Source: a virus. From it: 43,833 nt of DNA. The stretch spans positions 1 to 43,833 of IMG/VR virus record IMGVR_UViG_3300005436_000005. One strand, written 5' to 3'. A model generated the notes under the pieces. That model made no database searches. It was not told the DNA's origin and saw nothing but the letters and a program-made list of their open reading frames with translations. Numbering within the stretch: the first letter of the stretch is position 1; the number at the start of each line of letters is the position of its first letter. The position numbers were made by a program, and so were the translations under genes. This document shows, one piece after another, positions 7,731 to 16,034 of the stretch.

Positions 7731-8006
7731 ATGAAAACAGCAAAGTTTAACGGTGTCGTTTACGAAGTAAAATCAACAGGGAATAGACGTGGTAAATCAG
7801 CAAAATCATACACAGACCTTAATGGGTATGAAACCGATAGGCCAAGTACCAAGCGCCAACAGTTAGGCATGTATTTAAACGATAATCTGGTTTATACAAT
7901 AGGTGCCGATGGCAAGTCTATTTATTATGGCGGTTCAAAGCATGGAGAAGTATTTATAAGAGATACAGACTTAGAACTCCTAACCCACTTAATGAATTTA
8001 AAGTAA
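7731..8006 (+). CDS. Small basic protein, unknown
   Basis: A 91-residue basic protein predicted to be mostly beta strands; a Lys/Arg/Ser-rich loop (NRRGKSAKSY) follows the first strands, and a helix closes the C-terminus (ELLTHLMNLK). Six bases separate it from the previous gene. Nucleic-acid binding would suit the charge, but no family is recognised. Confidence 0.75.
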   Translation: MKTAKFNGVVYEVKSTGNRRGKSAKSYTDLNGYETDRPSTKRQQLGMYLNDNLVYTIGADGKSIYYGGSKHGEVFIRDTDLELLTHLMNLK

Positions 8007-8012
8007 GAGATT

Positions 8013-8300
8013 ATGAAAAGAAACTGCGATACCTGCAACAAGGAGTATATTGCCGACATGCGCAACATCAAACGTGGATGGGGTTTGTGTTGTTCCAAAT
8101 CATGTGCAGCAAGTAAACGAGAAAAATCAAATCCAAACTATAGCCCTGAACGTGTTGAACGTAACAACCTAAGGCGTGAAACATGGAATTCGCCAAAACA
8201 TTACGGTTATGGACGTGACGAATTAGGTAACTATGAGGGTATTGGCGCAACGCATGAATTTGACGACATGTACGGTCATTTTAGTAACGAGGATAACTAA
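8013..8300 (+). CDS. Small zinc-ribbon/HNH-like protein
   Basis: A 95-residue protein beginning with CDTCNKEY (CxxC), followed about 19 residues later by CCSKSCAASKR. This four-cysteine arrangement (CxxC...CxxxC) matches the zinc ribbon of phage recruitment or HNH-like proteins. The C-terminal half is polar with no recognisable HNH histidine pair, so a nuclease role is not supported. Probably a zinc-binding nucleic-acid or protein adaptor. Confidence 0.75.
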   Translation: MKRNCDTCNKEYIADMRNIKRGWGLCCSKSCAASKREKSNPNYSPERVERNNLRRETWNSPKHYGYGRDELGNYEGIGATHEFDDMYGHFSNEDN

Positions 8301-8322
8301 CCCATTATAAAGTAACGGAGAT

Positions 8323-8493
8323 ATGAAAAACTGGTATTGCAAAGAAAAATGTAGCAGGCCATTAAACGGACATGAATTAGCATGCCTTGAAGATAGAGAA
8401 TATATGCGCATATATACCGAAATACTTACTGGCTACAAACTAAATGATAAAGAATTAACAGATATGATTAATAAAATTAAAAGGCAACCATAA
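8323..8493 (+). CDS. Small protein with Cys cluster
   Basis: A 56-residue protein with an N-terminal C-x3-C pair (WYCKEKCSR) and a third cysteine at about residue 21, then a helical region. The stop overlaps the next start (TAATG). Possibly zinc-binding; unknown. Confidence 0.65.
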   Translation: MKNWYCKEKCSRPLNGHELACLEDREYMRIYTEILTGYKLNDKELTDMINKIKRQP

Positions 8494-8756
8494 TGAGAGA
8501 AACAGTAAACTTAACTCAATTATATAGAGTATCTGAACCAGAAGTGATAATGGCTACCTGTCTAATATCAAATGACACGGACTACAGGTTTGAGTGTAAA
8601 ATAGATATGCCAATTGAGCATAAAAAACAGTTATGGCAATATGTGTCTGGTAAATGGGAAGGTCTAAAAGCTATTGTTGAGTTTGAAGACGTGTTCCCCC
8701 ATGGTGCGCCAATTAACGCTATAATAAAAGAAGTCCCTGGATTTATGCCAATTTAA
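8493..8756 (+). CDS. Small protein, unknown
   Basis: An 87-residue protein, mixed alpha/beta and acidic, with a repeat-like use of Val/Ile and Pro near the C-terminus (FEDVFPHGAPINAII). Translationally coupled to the previous gene. No family is recognised. Confidence 0.75.
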   Translation: MRETVNLTQLYRVSEPEVIMATCLISNDTDYRFECKIDMPIEHKKQLWQYVSGKWEGLKAIVEFEDVFPHGAPINAIIKEVPGFMPI

Positions 8757-8797
8757 TACATTAAACCCCTCACACTAAACAATTAAATAAAGAAAAG

Positions 8798-8977
8798 ATG
8801 AACAGGTGGAGATCAATATTAAGCATGCCTGATGATGGCAGATATTATCTAACAAGAATAAATGATTATAAAGGGATACGTAACACACAGGAATTGCGAA
8901 AACAAGGCAATCTGTTTTTTGCCAAAGATGGCACTTACGTTTACTACACACCAACAGAATTTTATTACCCATATTAA
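8798..8977 (+). CDS. Small protein, unknown
   Basis: A 59-residue aromatic-rich protein (C-terminus TYVYYTPTEFYYPY, nine Tyr overall). The pattern DGRYYLTRINDYKG...LFFAKDGTYVYY suggests a small antiparallel beta sheet. Unknown function. Confidence 0.65.
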   Translation: MNRWRSILSMPDDGRYYLTRINDYKGIRNTQELRKQGNLFFAKDGTYVYYTPTEFYYPY

Positions 8978-8980
8978 GTC

Positions 8981-9250
8981 ATGAACGAACTTATTTTACA
9001 CTGGAAAGAATTATATACTGAACTGGTAAGCGAAATAAAAAAGATAAAATTTAAAAACTTTAGCTGGATAAGATTTTTACAAGTTATATGCGCCTGTGTG
9101 GTGTTGTTGTTTTTGCTTACTAATCCCTTATCTTTTCTTGATTTACTGTGGACAATAGCAATTATAGCAATAGGTTTTTTGTTACTATTGATATTCTTAG
9201 CCTTTATTCTACTTTTAATATCCTATATATTTCAATCGGATAAATCATGA
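8981..9250 (+). CDS. Small two-helix membrane protein
   Basis: An 89-residue protein. A charged N-terminal 30 residues (Lys-rich, amphipathic) is followed by two hydrophobic helices at about residues 32-52 and 55-83. Topology and size would fit a holin or an inner-membrane anchored early protein, but it lies in an early-type operon far from the lysozyme, so superinfection exclusion is as likely. Confidence 0.75.
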   Translation: MNELILHWKELYTELVSEIKKIKFKNFSWIRFLQVICACVVLLFLLTNPLSFLDLLWTIAIIAIGFLLLLIFLAFILLLISYIFQSDKS

Positions 9251-9399
9251 CAAAGGACACCAGAAGAATTTTAGGCTATCTACTAATATTAGGGTGGATA
9301 TTGAGTATATCTTACATATTTAACATTACACGCATTGAGGCAATAGCTTGGGCTATACTTATATTCATAGCCGAGAATACTTTAGATAGGTCTGCTTAA
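9247..9399 (+). CDS. Small two-helix membrane protein
   Basis: A 50-residue protein with two hydrophobic segments (about residues 8-24 and 31-44) separated by a short polar turn. ATGA overlap with the membrane gene before it suggests that the two proteins act together. Unknown function. Confidence 0.65.
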   Translation: MTKDTRRILGYLLILGWILSISYIFNITRIEAIAWAILIFIAENTLDRSA

Positions 9400-9400
9400 T

Positions 9401-9432
9401 GGCAGCATGCACAGAAGTCGGCTGCCCTTTAT
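9401..9432 (+). terminator. Intrinsic terminator between converging operons
   Basis: GGCAGC (9401-9406) and GCTGCC (9421-9426) form a six-base-pair stem with a 14-base loop, followed by CTTTAT. It ends the plus-strand small-gene operon and lies directly beyond the stop of the converging structural gene. The U tract is short. Confidence 0.55.
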
Positions 9433-10004
9433 AAAGCAGTTATGGTTACATACAAAGGTGGATCCATTTGATGGCCTGTACCATCATCATAGCCAGCAAA
9501 TCGCAACGTTTGTATTGTATTACCTAATTCAGTTGAATTATTTAACATTATTTGCTTAGGTTCAGCATCTAATGCTGGTTCCCTAACATTACCTGACAAA
9601 CACCTATATACCTTAACATTTACGCCATTTTGATAAGCTGAAGATAACGGCCTGTTATATGGGAGTGTATCACCAACTGCTATTACAAATTCAATAAATG
9701 GTAAAGGCGTATAAGTAGGCAACGTCGCTTTAATGCTCCATACGTCTGAAATCTTTTGATAGACATCACCGTTAGATTTAAAATAGATATCGCCGTTTTT
9801 ACCAGACGCATTATCTGGAGTCGTTACCCCGCTCGATACGCCAATAACATAGTTTGTATTAAGATATTCAGAAACAATAGTTATTGGCAACTGAAAGTCT
9901 AAATTATAACCTTCAACTTGAGCTACAAACGATATATCAACACCGCTTTTTAATATCTCAAGGGTTATATCAGGAAGTTCAAATATCTGCTTATCAGTAA
10001 CCAT
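9429..10004 (-). CDS. Probable structural protein (neck/fibre-like)
   Basis: A 191-residue protein when started at the ATG of MVTDKQ; a GTG three codons upstream is the alternative. The centre has GKNGDIYFKSNGDVYQK...W, a glycine-Asp-Ile-Tyr-Phe repeat seen in trimeric phage fibre and baseplate proteins. It overlaps the DUF6712-like gene by 11 bases and is last in the long structural operon. A virion role is inferred from position and from the beta-rich, low-charge sequence. Confidence 0.6.
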   Translation of the reverse strand: MVTDKQIFELPDITLEILKSGVDISFVAQVEGYNLDFQLPITIVSEYLNTNYVIGVSSGVTTPDNASGKNGDIYFKSNGDVYQKISDVWSIKATLPTYTPLPFIEFVIAVGDTLPYNRPLSSAYQNGVNVKVYRCLSGNVREPALDAEPKQIMLNNSTELGNTIQTLRFAGYDDGTGHQMDPPLYVTITAL

Positions 10005-10545
10005 TGGTATCACGGCCTCCGATACCGAATATTTTAGATCTTACATCGCTTCTGCCTTCTATACAACGTTTAAAACCATTGTATAACGGATAAATACCTT
10101 TACCCATAGCATTAATATAGGTATTGGCCTCATTCCAATATGATATGGCAAGGTTTTGGTATTCCACCGCTTTCATAGCTATTGCTTTAACATCAACATG
10201 GTCTGAAAACTCATTTCGTTTCGCCATTACACCATTTGGAGTGATATGTAAGTCAAGAGATTTGATTAACCTGGCAGCAGAGAAATAAACCAAAACAGGT
10301 TTTAATCCCACATAACTATATGTTATATCATCTACTTGATAAGCTTCACCATTAATTAATTTAGCAATGGCCGTTTCGGTGGGGTCTGTTATTGCAGTGT
10401 TATACAAAGCACCGCCCAACAATGGCTGCAAATCAAATGTTTGAGCCTCTAAGATACGAGGGTTTAACTTTACATCTTGTAGGTTAGATGCTACATCAAC
10501 ATAAGGTGCAAAATCTGATTTAGTTATTAATAATGTTACTGCCAT
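9994..10545 (-). CDS. Head-tail adaptor-like protein (DUF6712 type)
   Basis: A 183-residue protein. The helical layout (DFAPYVDVASNL..., long amphipathic helices, AYQVDDITYSYVGLKPVLVYFSAARL) resembles the DUF6712 family that follows the portal gene in many Bacteroidota phages and is thought to act in head completion. It overlaps the portal gene by 26 bases. Call based on resemblance and context. Confidence 0.6.
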   Translation of the reverse strand: MAVTLLITKSDFAPYVDVASNLQDVKLNPRILEAQTFDLQPLLGGALYNTAITDPTETAIAKLINGEAYQVDDITYSYVGLKPVLVYFSAARLIKSLDLHITPNGVMAKRNEFSDHVDVKAIAMKAVEYQNLAISYWNEANTYINAMGKGIYPLYNGFKRCIEGRSDVRSKIFGIGGRDTNGY

Positions 10546-11719
10546 CGCCTGCGCCTTGTGTGTTATTTATAGCAAAACTTTCTTCATTAATGGGGGTAAT
10601 ATCGCAATCTGCTTCAATCCCCATAACTGATAATATAGTACTAAAAGCCCGTTGCATATCAATTCTATCCCGCTCTGTACGGTTATTATATGCCTTTATT
10701 GCTTCAGGTAACTGATTTTGATTGTACCTTCCCTCTGTTAAGTCACTGTGCAAAATAGCATTTTGACCCAATAGACGGTAAATTGTTGAGCGAACTTTAG
10801 TGTCAGTGTAAGCAAATTTCTTGTCGTCAAGCTTGTTCTCAATGGTTTTAAATTCGGGTGCGCTTTCTACGCTGTCCACGTTAGCAACCATTAATTGCGG
10901 CCCGTCCGTACCAACAAATGATCTTGCACGTGCTAAAAACTCATCCTCTTCTAATTGACTTTGCTTTTCGCCTTTTTCTATCCAAAGAACCTTATCACTA
11001 AAGTTATTCTTAATGTTTGATTTAGTTGTCTTGTAGCTTAATATCTCCGCTTCTATGGCATCAATGGCTGCATCTAAGGTATGTAGTGGGTATTTCTTGT
11101 AGGTGCGACCAAACGCAGCTATTTGCCCATTATACGACTTCCACCCACCAGCAGCAGAGACTTGTCTTTTAATCTCAACCGGATCGGGATTAAATATATC
11201 TATAAAATCTGGTTTGTCTGCGGCTTTGTTAAGAGATCCAAAACGGTTGCGTGTCCACCACTTATCATAAACGCCTATTTTACCTTCCTCTTCGTTAATG
11301 CCATACCTGCAATATTCAAATGGCACAATACGCAATTCGACACCAGAGAATAAAGCGTTGTAATTCAAGTGGAAATAAAACTTTCTCCAGTTAGAATAAT
11401 ATTCGCTTGCAATTGCAAGCAAGTCATCGCCCGTTTGACCATCAGAATTAAATACAGTATTCCAAACGCCATCTTCTTTATCTTTACCTTTTTTTGTCTT
11501 CCCGTCACTAACAGCAAAGCCTTGGCCGAATATGAAGTCAGCAAACAATTGTGTTGCCATCTTAGCCGTTGGTGATGCATCTACTAGCGTTTCCATCCTT
11601 TGCGGATAACCATTATCAATATCATATGAGGCCACGTTAAAACGGCCTATATCGACTGGCTGTATCCGCAAAGGCGCGGAAGGTAAATTATCGGATGAAT
11701 AGAAAAGGCGTGTGGCCAT
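10520..11719 (-). CDS. Portal protein
   Basis: A 399-residue protein with features of a phage portal. The N-terminal region carries repeated Trp/Tyr motifs in a clip-like segment (YYSNWRKFYFHLNYN). The long acidic and basic helices of the C-terminal half include a stem-like helix (FKTIENKLDDKKFAYTDTK) and a final conserved-style segment (AYNNRTERDRIDMQRAFSTIL). It would form the dodecameric DNA entry ring. Its start overlaps the preceding stop (TAATG). It is shorter than most HK97-type portals (400-500). Its place after capsid and tail-tube genes, rather than next to terminase, is unusual. Confidence 0.7.
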   Translation of the reverse strand: MATRLFYSSDNLPSAPLRIQPVDIGRFNVASYDIDNGYPQRMETLVDASPTAKMATQLFADFIFGQGFAVSDGKTKKGKDKEDGVWNTVFNSDGQTGDDLLAIASEYYSNWRKFYFHLNYNALFSGVELRIVPFEYCRYGINEEEGKIGVYDKWWTRNRFGSLNKAADKPDFIDIFNPDPVEIKRQVSAAGGWKSYNGQIAAFGRTYKKYPLHTLDAAIDAIEAEILSYKTTKSNIKNNFSDKVLWIEKGEKQSQLEEDEFLARARSFVGTDGPQLMVANVDSVESAPEFKTIENKLDDKKFAYTDTKVRSTIYRLLGQNAILHSDLTEGRYNQNQLPEAIKAYNNRTERDRIDMQRAFSTILSVMGIEADCDITPINEESFAINNTQGAGDGSNIINN

Positions 11720-12198
11720 TATTCAGATTTAGCAGGATCAATTACTGTTTCAGCAGGTACTTCGATTACGTTCTCTTCAGAATCTACATCGGATTCGCTT
11801 CCTTTGCTTTTGCCGCCTTTTTTGCCTTTAGGCTTTTCCTCTTCCAATTCATCAAAGCTGCCATTGAACAAGTTTGCGTTTTCCTTGCTTGCATTTACCA
11901 TAGCAATTGCCACGTCATCAGTAAGATTTTTGTTGGTATAGTGATTATGTTCAAATAACACAAGAGCGTCGTTATCCTTGAAGGTGTACTTTTGATTTTT
12001 CATAATGTTTATTTTTTCTTTTGTTAAGTTAGTCAACTCTGTATATGCCCTTATCCTGCAAGAGTAGCAATCACGCTTCATTGTTGCGCCTAAAGCCTCC
12101 CAATATAGGGTCTTAAGCTCATCTATTGCGCTTTGTTCTCCCTTGCTGATTGCGTATTGCAATTTAGCTAAATTTTGTATTCTTTCGTATAAATCCAT
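11719..12198 (-). CDS. Structural-operon protein with acidic/basic low-complexity tail
   Basis: A 159-residue protein. The N-terminal 75 residues are helical and contain CYSC; residues 75-115 form a mixed domain. The tail alternates acidic and Lys/Gly-rich blocks (EEEKPKGKKGGKSKG) and then an acidic end. It lies between the probable tail tube and the portal, directly after a terminator. A head-tail connector or completion role is possible, but no family is recognised. Confidence 0.65.
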   Translation of the reverse strand: MDLYERIQNLAKLQYAISKGEQSAIDELKTLYWEALGATMKRDCYSCRIRAYTELTNLTKEKINIMKNQKYTFKDNDALVLFEHNHYTNKNLTDDVAIAMVNASKENANLFNGSFDELEEEKPKGKKGGKSKGSESDVDSEENVIEVPAETVIDPAKSE

Positions 12199-12201
12199 AA
12201 T

Positions 12202-12229
12202 AAAAAAGGACGGGCATATTTACCCGCCC
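12202..12229 (-). terminator. Intrinsic terminator downstream of the capsid/tail-tube genes
   Basis: Read on the minus strand, GGGCGGG (12229-12223) pairs with CCCGTCC (12214-12208) with one G-U pair around an eight-base loop, followed by TTTTTT (12207-12202). It lies between the tail-tube-like gene and the gene upstream of portal, so it should lower transcription of the portal genes relative to the major virion proteins. Confidence 0.85.
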
Positions 12230-12256
12230 TCTAAGGATGATTATGAAAAACTAAAC

Positions 12257-12841
12257 CTAAGCAGCGACTGTGAATAAAGCGTCGAACGCAGCCTTTTTAA
12301 CAGCGTATGACGAAGCGGTTGCACCAAAGGTATAAGGAACCTTAGGCTCATTCATATCTTCGTCATTAGTAAATGTACCGCCTACTGTACCTTCATTAGC
12401 CGCTAAGTCACGTGCTAAGTCTGGCATTCTTAAGCCATTTGTACCACCGTAAACCTCAAACACTACGCCTGTTTTCTTAACGTTCTCTACAATGAAGACA
12501 CTATAGCTTTCTGTTAAAGCAGGTATTTGCAATTTGAAATCGTCATCGTAAGTCGGGAATACAGCAGCAATTGAATGCTTGTAGTAAGAACCGAAATCCG
12601 TGTCCTGAGTTTCAAATTTTGGTTTGAAGTTACGTTTGTAAGTTTCAAAACGAAATGCTTTGTCACCATCAGCAAGTGTGATTCCAGTAATGATGTTAGG
12701 GTTGGCTACGTCAAAAACTTTCGTAGCCCTATTCCAAACTTCTACAGGCAAAACTGCCATTACATTCTCCGCACCGCCTACTGGCTTGTCATCGCAATTC
12801 CTTAGTATATCGTCGGTGATCTCACCGCATGATGTTGCCAT
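12257..12841 (-). CDS. Probable major tail tube protein
   Basis: A 194-residue protein. It follows the major capsid gene closely (21 bases) and precedes a strong terminator, the setting of a protein needed in high copy number. It begins ATSCGEITDDILRNC, with two cysteines, followed by long beta strands (FRFETYKRNFKPKFETQDTDFGSYYKHSI), as in tail tube folds. A head decoration protein is the main alternative; no catalytic motif is seen. Confidence 0.5.
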   Translation of the reverse strand: MATSCGEITDDILRNCDDKPVGGAENVMAVLPVEVWNRATKVFDVANPNIITGITLADGDKAFRFETYKRNFKPKFETQDTDFGSYYKHSIAAVFPTYDDDFKLQIPALTESYSVFIVENVKKTGVVFEVYGGTNGLRMPDLARDLAANEGTVGGTFTNDEDMNEPKVPYTFGATASSYAVKKAAFDALFTVAA

Positions 12842-12862
12842 TTTGTTTGTCTCCTATTTTAA

Positions 12863-13933
12863 TTAGTAAGCTACTTGTACTAAATAATCCTCGATAACCT
12901 TAGCATCCAGTTTGTATAAACCTTTGATGTTAGACGTTTCAGTCATTTGGTCAAAGAATACAGCCCAATCTGTAAAGTCGTTTCCGGCTGGCCCATCTAT
13001 ACCAACCTGAATGTTTGATTTAGTGGTGTAAACCGCACGGTGAGGCAACACATAAGTAGTCGTATTTAACAAGTCTGCTTGAATAACCCTATCCCATTGA
13101 TCCACAACATAAACAGGCACGCCCATGATTTGCAGGGTTAATATACCAGTTTCTAAACGTGTGTAAGACATATCAATATTGCTGAATGCCATACGTTCAC
13201 GGATGTACTCGTCTGTTAATGAACGGGTAGAAAGCATAATACCATCCGCACGGCTACGTAAACGTGTATCGGCTTTGAAAATCAAATCCTGGAAGTACTT
13301 AGTAGCTGTTTGAGCAGTTACATCAGATGAATCAAACTGTTGCAATACCTTAGATGCACCTCCATTCTCAGCAATGGTAACACGTTGAGCAGGGTTAGCT
13401 GCGGCAATCGCAAATATTTGTTTCCACAAACCGTTAATTTGGTTATAATCAGGGATTGAACCTGAACCGCCTGCTAAGTCGCCTGCTGCAATGTTTTTGT
13501 TTGCGAACCAAGATATACGAACAATGTCCTCATTTGCGGCATTGTCAACATCCTCTAATAACCATTGAGAGAATATTTCGGTATCAGTTAGGTCTGGTTT
13601 GCGTGTTTTAGCGTGTTCATAGTAAACCATGAAAGTGCCCAAAAAGTCTTTCCAACACATGTTCAACCAAATCTTCAAGTCTGAAGGATCCCAGAACTTT
13701 TCTGACATTGGGATATTTGGCGTGTATTGACCGGTACCACAACCAGCATCTAAGCGGGTGATTTTGTGTAAATGGCCTATTAAAGCAATTTGTTGTTTTG
13801 CTTTAATATTACCAACCACGGTCATGTATTGGTTAAGCGCAGGGTATTCGTAAAGGCTTTCAATAACAGCCTCTGCAAAGCTGCGTACCTCTTTACCGTT
13901 GAAGGTTAAATTAGCTGGGGTAATTATTGCCAT
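12863..13933 (-). CDS. Major capsid protein
   Basis: A 356-residue protein. It directly follows the protease-scaffold gene (2-base gap), which is the usual order for HK97-fold capsids. It shows the expected mixture: an N-terminal arm, a long spine-like helix region, and beta strands with TILQIMGVPVYVVDQWDRV near the P-domain/A-domain boundary. The length is typical for HK97-fold capsids. No N-terminal delta domain is obvious, consistent with the coiled coil of the neighbouring protease serving as scaffold. Confidence 0.75.
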   Translation of the reverse strand: MAIITPANLTFNGKEVRSFAEAVIESLYEYPALNQYMTVVGNIKAKQQIALIGHLHKITRLDAGCGTGQYTPNIPMSEKFWDPSDLKIWLNMCWKDFLGTFMVYYEHAKTRKPDLTDTEIFSQWLLEDVDNAANEDIVRISWFANKNIAAGDLAGGSGSIPDYNQINGLWKQIFAIAAANPAQRVTIAENGGASKVLQQFDSSDVTAQTATKYFQDLIFKADTRLRSRADGIMLSTRSLTDEYIRERMAFSNIDMSYTRLETGILTLQIMGVPVYVVDQWDRVIQADLLNTTTYVLPHRAVYTTKSNIQVGIDGPAGNDFTDWAVFFDQMTETSNIKGLYKLDAKVIEDYLVQVAY

Positions 13934-13935
13934 TG

Positions 13936-14997
13936 TTATTTGTTTTTAGTTGGTTTGATAAATTTTGAACCTGCTTCGTTTGTTGGAGTTGACTTGTCGA
14001 AATCATCGCCTTTAGCAGCTGGCTTGTAGTTAGAACGAACCTCTGCAAGAAGCGTTTTAGTTTCACTCATCATTGCTTTAGCGTCCAATAACGCTTGAGC
14101 GCCTTCGCTTGCTTTTGCTTCAGCGTCTGCAAGCTTGGTTTTTAAGTCTTCATTTTCCTTTTCCAGTTCTTCAGCACTTTTAGCAGGCACTTCTTCGGCT
14201 GGTTTTTCTGTTACTACCTCCTTTGTTTCGGTTTCTGTAACAGTTTCTTCAGGCTTATCCGCTTGCGCTTTTATACCTAAAAAATCTTTTAGTTGAGCAA
14301 AGAGACTCTTGTTCTCTTCGTGTTGCGCTCTTAATTCGGTTATTTCACTCATGTTGCTATTATTTTCGGTTACTTTTAAATTTTTATTAGCCATAGCTAC
14401 CATTAACATCGGTGCTTTTGCGAATGCATTATCAAACAATGAACGGCTTATTGCTGTTGCCTCGATATCTGTTAGGGTATCAATAAATCCTAATTCGTTT
14501 GCCTCTGTACCCGTCATCCATGTTGTTTCAGATAACATTTCTTCAACTTGATTTAATGGCAAGCCTGTTTTTTCTGCGAAAACGTCTGCCTGCATCTTAT
14601 CAAACGCATCTAACTGAGCACCAGTTTCTTCTGCCAATTTTCGCAAATCTTCGGCTGTAAATGTTCCCCACATATCAGCATTAATTCTGCTGTTGTGAAT
14701 CATCATCATCGTGTACTTTGTTGCATATACAGATTTACAAGCAGCGGAAATAAAAGCGGCTGCACTAAAGGCTACTCCATCTATTTGTGCTTTGACATTG
14801 CCATGCTTTTTGATTGCAGCAACAATCTCTAATGCCGCATAGCACGAACCGCCAACGCTGGAAATTCTTAATGTAGTTTCTTGACCTAAAAGAGCTTCGA
14901 TTTGCGAAACGATTGCTTCACCTGAATTGCGACCCATACCAATTACATATTGGTAGCCCCATTCATCTTCGTAATCTTTAAGTATTATCTCTGCCAT
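13936..14997 (-). CDS. ClpP-like prohead protease with C-terminal scaffold domain
   Basis: A 353-residue two-part protein. Residues 1-185 are a ClpP/S49-type serine protease: the nucleophile is S78 in DGVAFSAAAF, the His is H101 in MMMIHNSR, and SSVGGSCYAA at 46-55 resembles the oxyanion strand. Residues 215-353 are a charged coiled coil rich in Glu/Lys/Ala, the kind of region that scaffolds procapsid assembly and is later cleaved. A second start at M216 (MSEITEL) could produce a separate scaffold from an internal site, as lambda does with Nu3 inside C; this is inference. The protein matures the head made by the capsid gene directly downstream. Confidence 0.85.
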   Translation of the reverse strand: MAEIILKDYEDEWGYQYVIGMGRNSGEAIVSQIEALLGQETTLRISSVGGSCYAALEIVAAIKKHGNVKAQIDGVAFSAAAFISAACKSVYATKYTMMMIHNSRINADMWGTFTAEDLRKLAEETGAQLDAFDKMQADVFAEKTGLPLNQVEEMLSETTWMTGTEANELGFIDTLTDIEATAISRSLFDNAFAKAPMLMVAMANKNLKVTENNSNMSEITELRAQHEENKSLFAQLKDFLGIKAQADKPEETVTETETKEVVTEKPAEEVPAKSAEELEKENEDLKTKLADAEAKASEGAQALLDAKAMMSETKTLLAEVRSNYKPAAKGDDFDKSTPTNEAGSKFIKPTKNK

Positions 14998-15035
14998 ATC
15001 TTATGCCCTAAAGATAGATAGGCGTAAAATATATT

Positions 15036-15066
15036 TTGTCTAAGTGTTTTTAGATTGTTATATTTG
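15036..15066 (+). promoter_or_regulatory. Promoter for the three-gene plus-strand island
   Basis: TTG (15036-15038), 20 bases, TATATTTG (15059-15066). The proposed first ATG is only four bases further on, so the transcript would be leaderless or nearly so. Confidence 0.5.
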
Positions 15067-15070
15067 GGAT

Positions 15071-15328
15071 ATGGAAGTAGGACAAAGAATAGATTTACTA
15101 GAATGTATAGATCCCGATTCGGCATGGTCGTGCTATGGACATTCATGGCTGCTAAAAAATAGTTTTGTAAAAGGCAAGCAAGAGCCTCATTTATATTTCG
15201 GTAAAGAGGGCTATTGTGTTTGGAATGCCTATATAAACTCCAGCTACTATTTATTTAAAAAGGGCTATAAGAAAATTGGGACGTTTGTAATAACAAAATT
15301 AAATGAGAAGATTAAAAATAGGAGATAA
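15071..15328 (+). CDS. Small aromatic/Cys-containing protein, unknown
   Basis: An 85-residue protein if started at the ATG; an in-frame GTG 27 bases upstream lies within the promoter and is less likely. It shows a beta-strand pattern with many aromatic residues (SAWSCYGHSWLL, CVWNAYINSSYYLF). First gene of a plus-strand island inside the minus-strand structural block. No family is recognised; a moron-type accessory gene is a reasonable inference. Confidence 0.7.
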   Translation: MEVGQRIDLLECIDPDSAWSCYGHSWLLKNSFVKGKQEPHLYFGKEGYCVWNAYINSSYYLFKKGYKKIGTFVITKLNEKIKNRR

Positions 15329-15500
15329 GTTCATTAAGTCTTTTGGTACATCGATAACAAAGTTTAAAATATATGATGTAAATGAGGCGGGCTACTATTG
15401 TTATGTCGGCTGCTTTTTAGGTATATGGGGTATTGGTAGTAAGTTTTACTTCCCTCATTGGTATTTAGAACAGAGTTCATCGTTTAAATTATTAAAATGA
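15303..15500 (+). CDS. Small beta-rich protein, unknown
   Basis: A 65-residue protein (MRRLKIGDKFIKSFG...). Overlaps the previous gene by 26 bases and its stop overlaps the next start as ATGA. The strand pattern (KFKIYDV, YYCYVGCFLG, KFYFPHWYLE) suggests a small SH3-like or beta-barrel fold. Unknown. Confidence 0.7.
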   Translation: MRRLKIGDKFIKSFGTSITKFKIYDVNEAGYYCYVGCFLGIWGIGSKFYFPHWYLEQSSSFKLLK

Positions 15501-15817
15501 AAATAGTAAAACTACACCACCCTAATGGACACGCATATTGGCAAAAAGGTGAGTATAAAATAGAATTACCAAATGGACAATTTGTTGATTTATCTAAATA
15601 CTCGTCGCATAATCTGTATTCTTATGAAGTATTTGTAGATAGGGATGGTATTTGGTTTACCGACTGCGCCGCTTCATCTGGCACTGGCAAAATTCGGGTA
15701 GATAAACCTATATTAATATTAAGCAGTGCAGAATATGATAAGATTGAATATGTAGGAGAGCCTCTATTAATTCCTGAGACTCTTAAAAATGATTTAGCTA
15801 CTTCCCAAACATCTTAA
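15497..15817 (+). CDS. Small beta-rich protein, unknown
   Basis: A 106-residue protein with many Tyr/Trp residues and strand-forming segments (KIELPNGQFVDLS, EVFVDRDGIWFTDC). Last gene of the island. Its 3' end overlaps the converging gene downstream of the tape measure by 20 bases, so no terminator separates them. Unknown function. Confidence 0.7.
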   Translation: MKIVKLHHPNGHAYWQKGEYKIELPNGQFVDLSKYSSHNLYSYEVFVDRDGIWFTDCAASSGTGKIRVDKPILILSSAEYDKIEYVGEPLLIPETLKNDLATSQTS

Positions 15818-16034
15818 CCACGTTATAAATTGTAGCCCTACACACCCGAAAATTATCCTCAACATCGCTAATAATATCCTTCATCTTAACACCGCTCTTA
15901 CGCTGTGCATCAACATAGTAATACATTTCACGGTCACGTAATATCTTGCATGGCAATAACCCGCCTTGTATCATAGGCTTTAATAACCCCATTTCTTCAG
16001 CCTTATTTACCAGTTCTATATTAGAAATTTGCAT
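15798..16034 (-). CDS. Small protein with helix-turn-helix-like C-terminus
   Basis: A 78-residue protein. The final third (VEDNFRVCRATIYNVVKMFGK) has the pattern of a helix-turn-helix recognition helix (RATIYNVV). Its start lies inside the tape measure's last codons (14-base overlap), so it is coupled to late expression. It could be a late regulator or a small tail-assembly factor; the fold is inferred from a short stretch. Confidence 0.7.
   Translation of the reverse strand: MQISNIELVNKAEEMGLLKPMIQGGLLPCKILRDREMYYYVDAQRKSGVKMKDIISDVEDNFRVCRATIYNVVKMFGK

Noticed and set aside
9399-9434. An 11-codon frame starting ATGGCAGCATGC
   Set aside because: It is contained in the terminator stem and too short to support.
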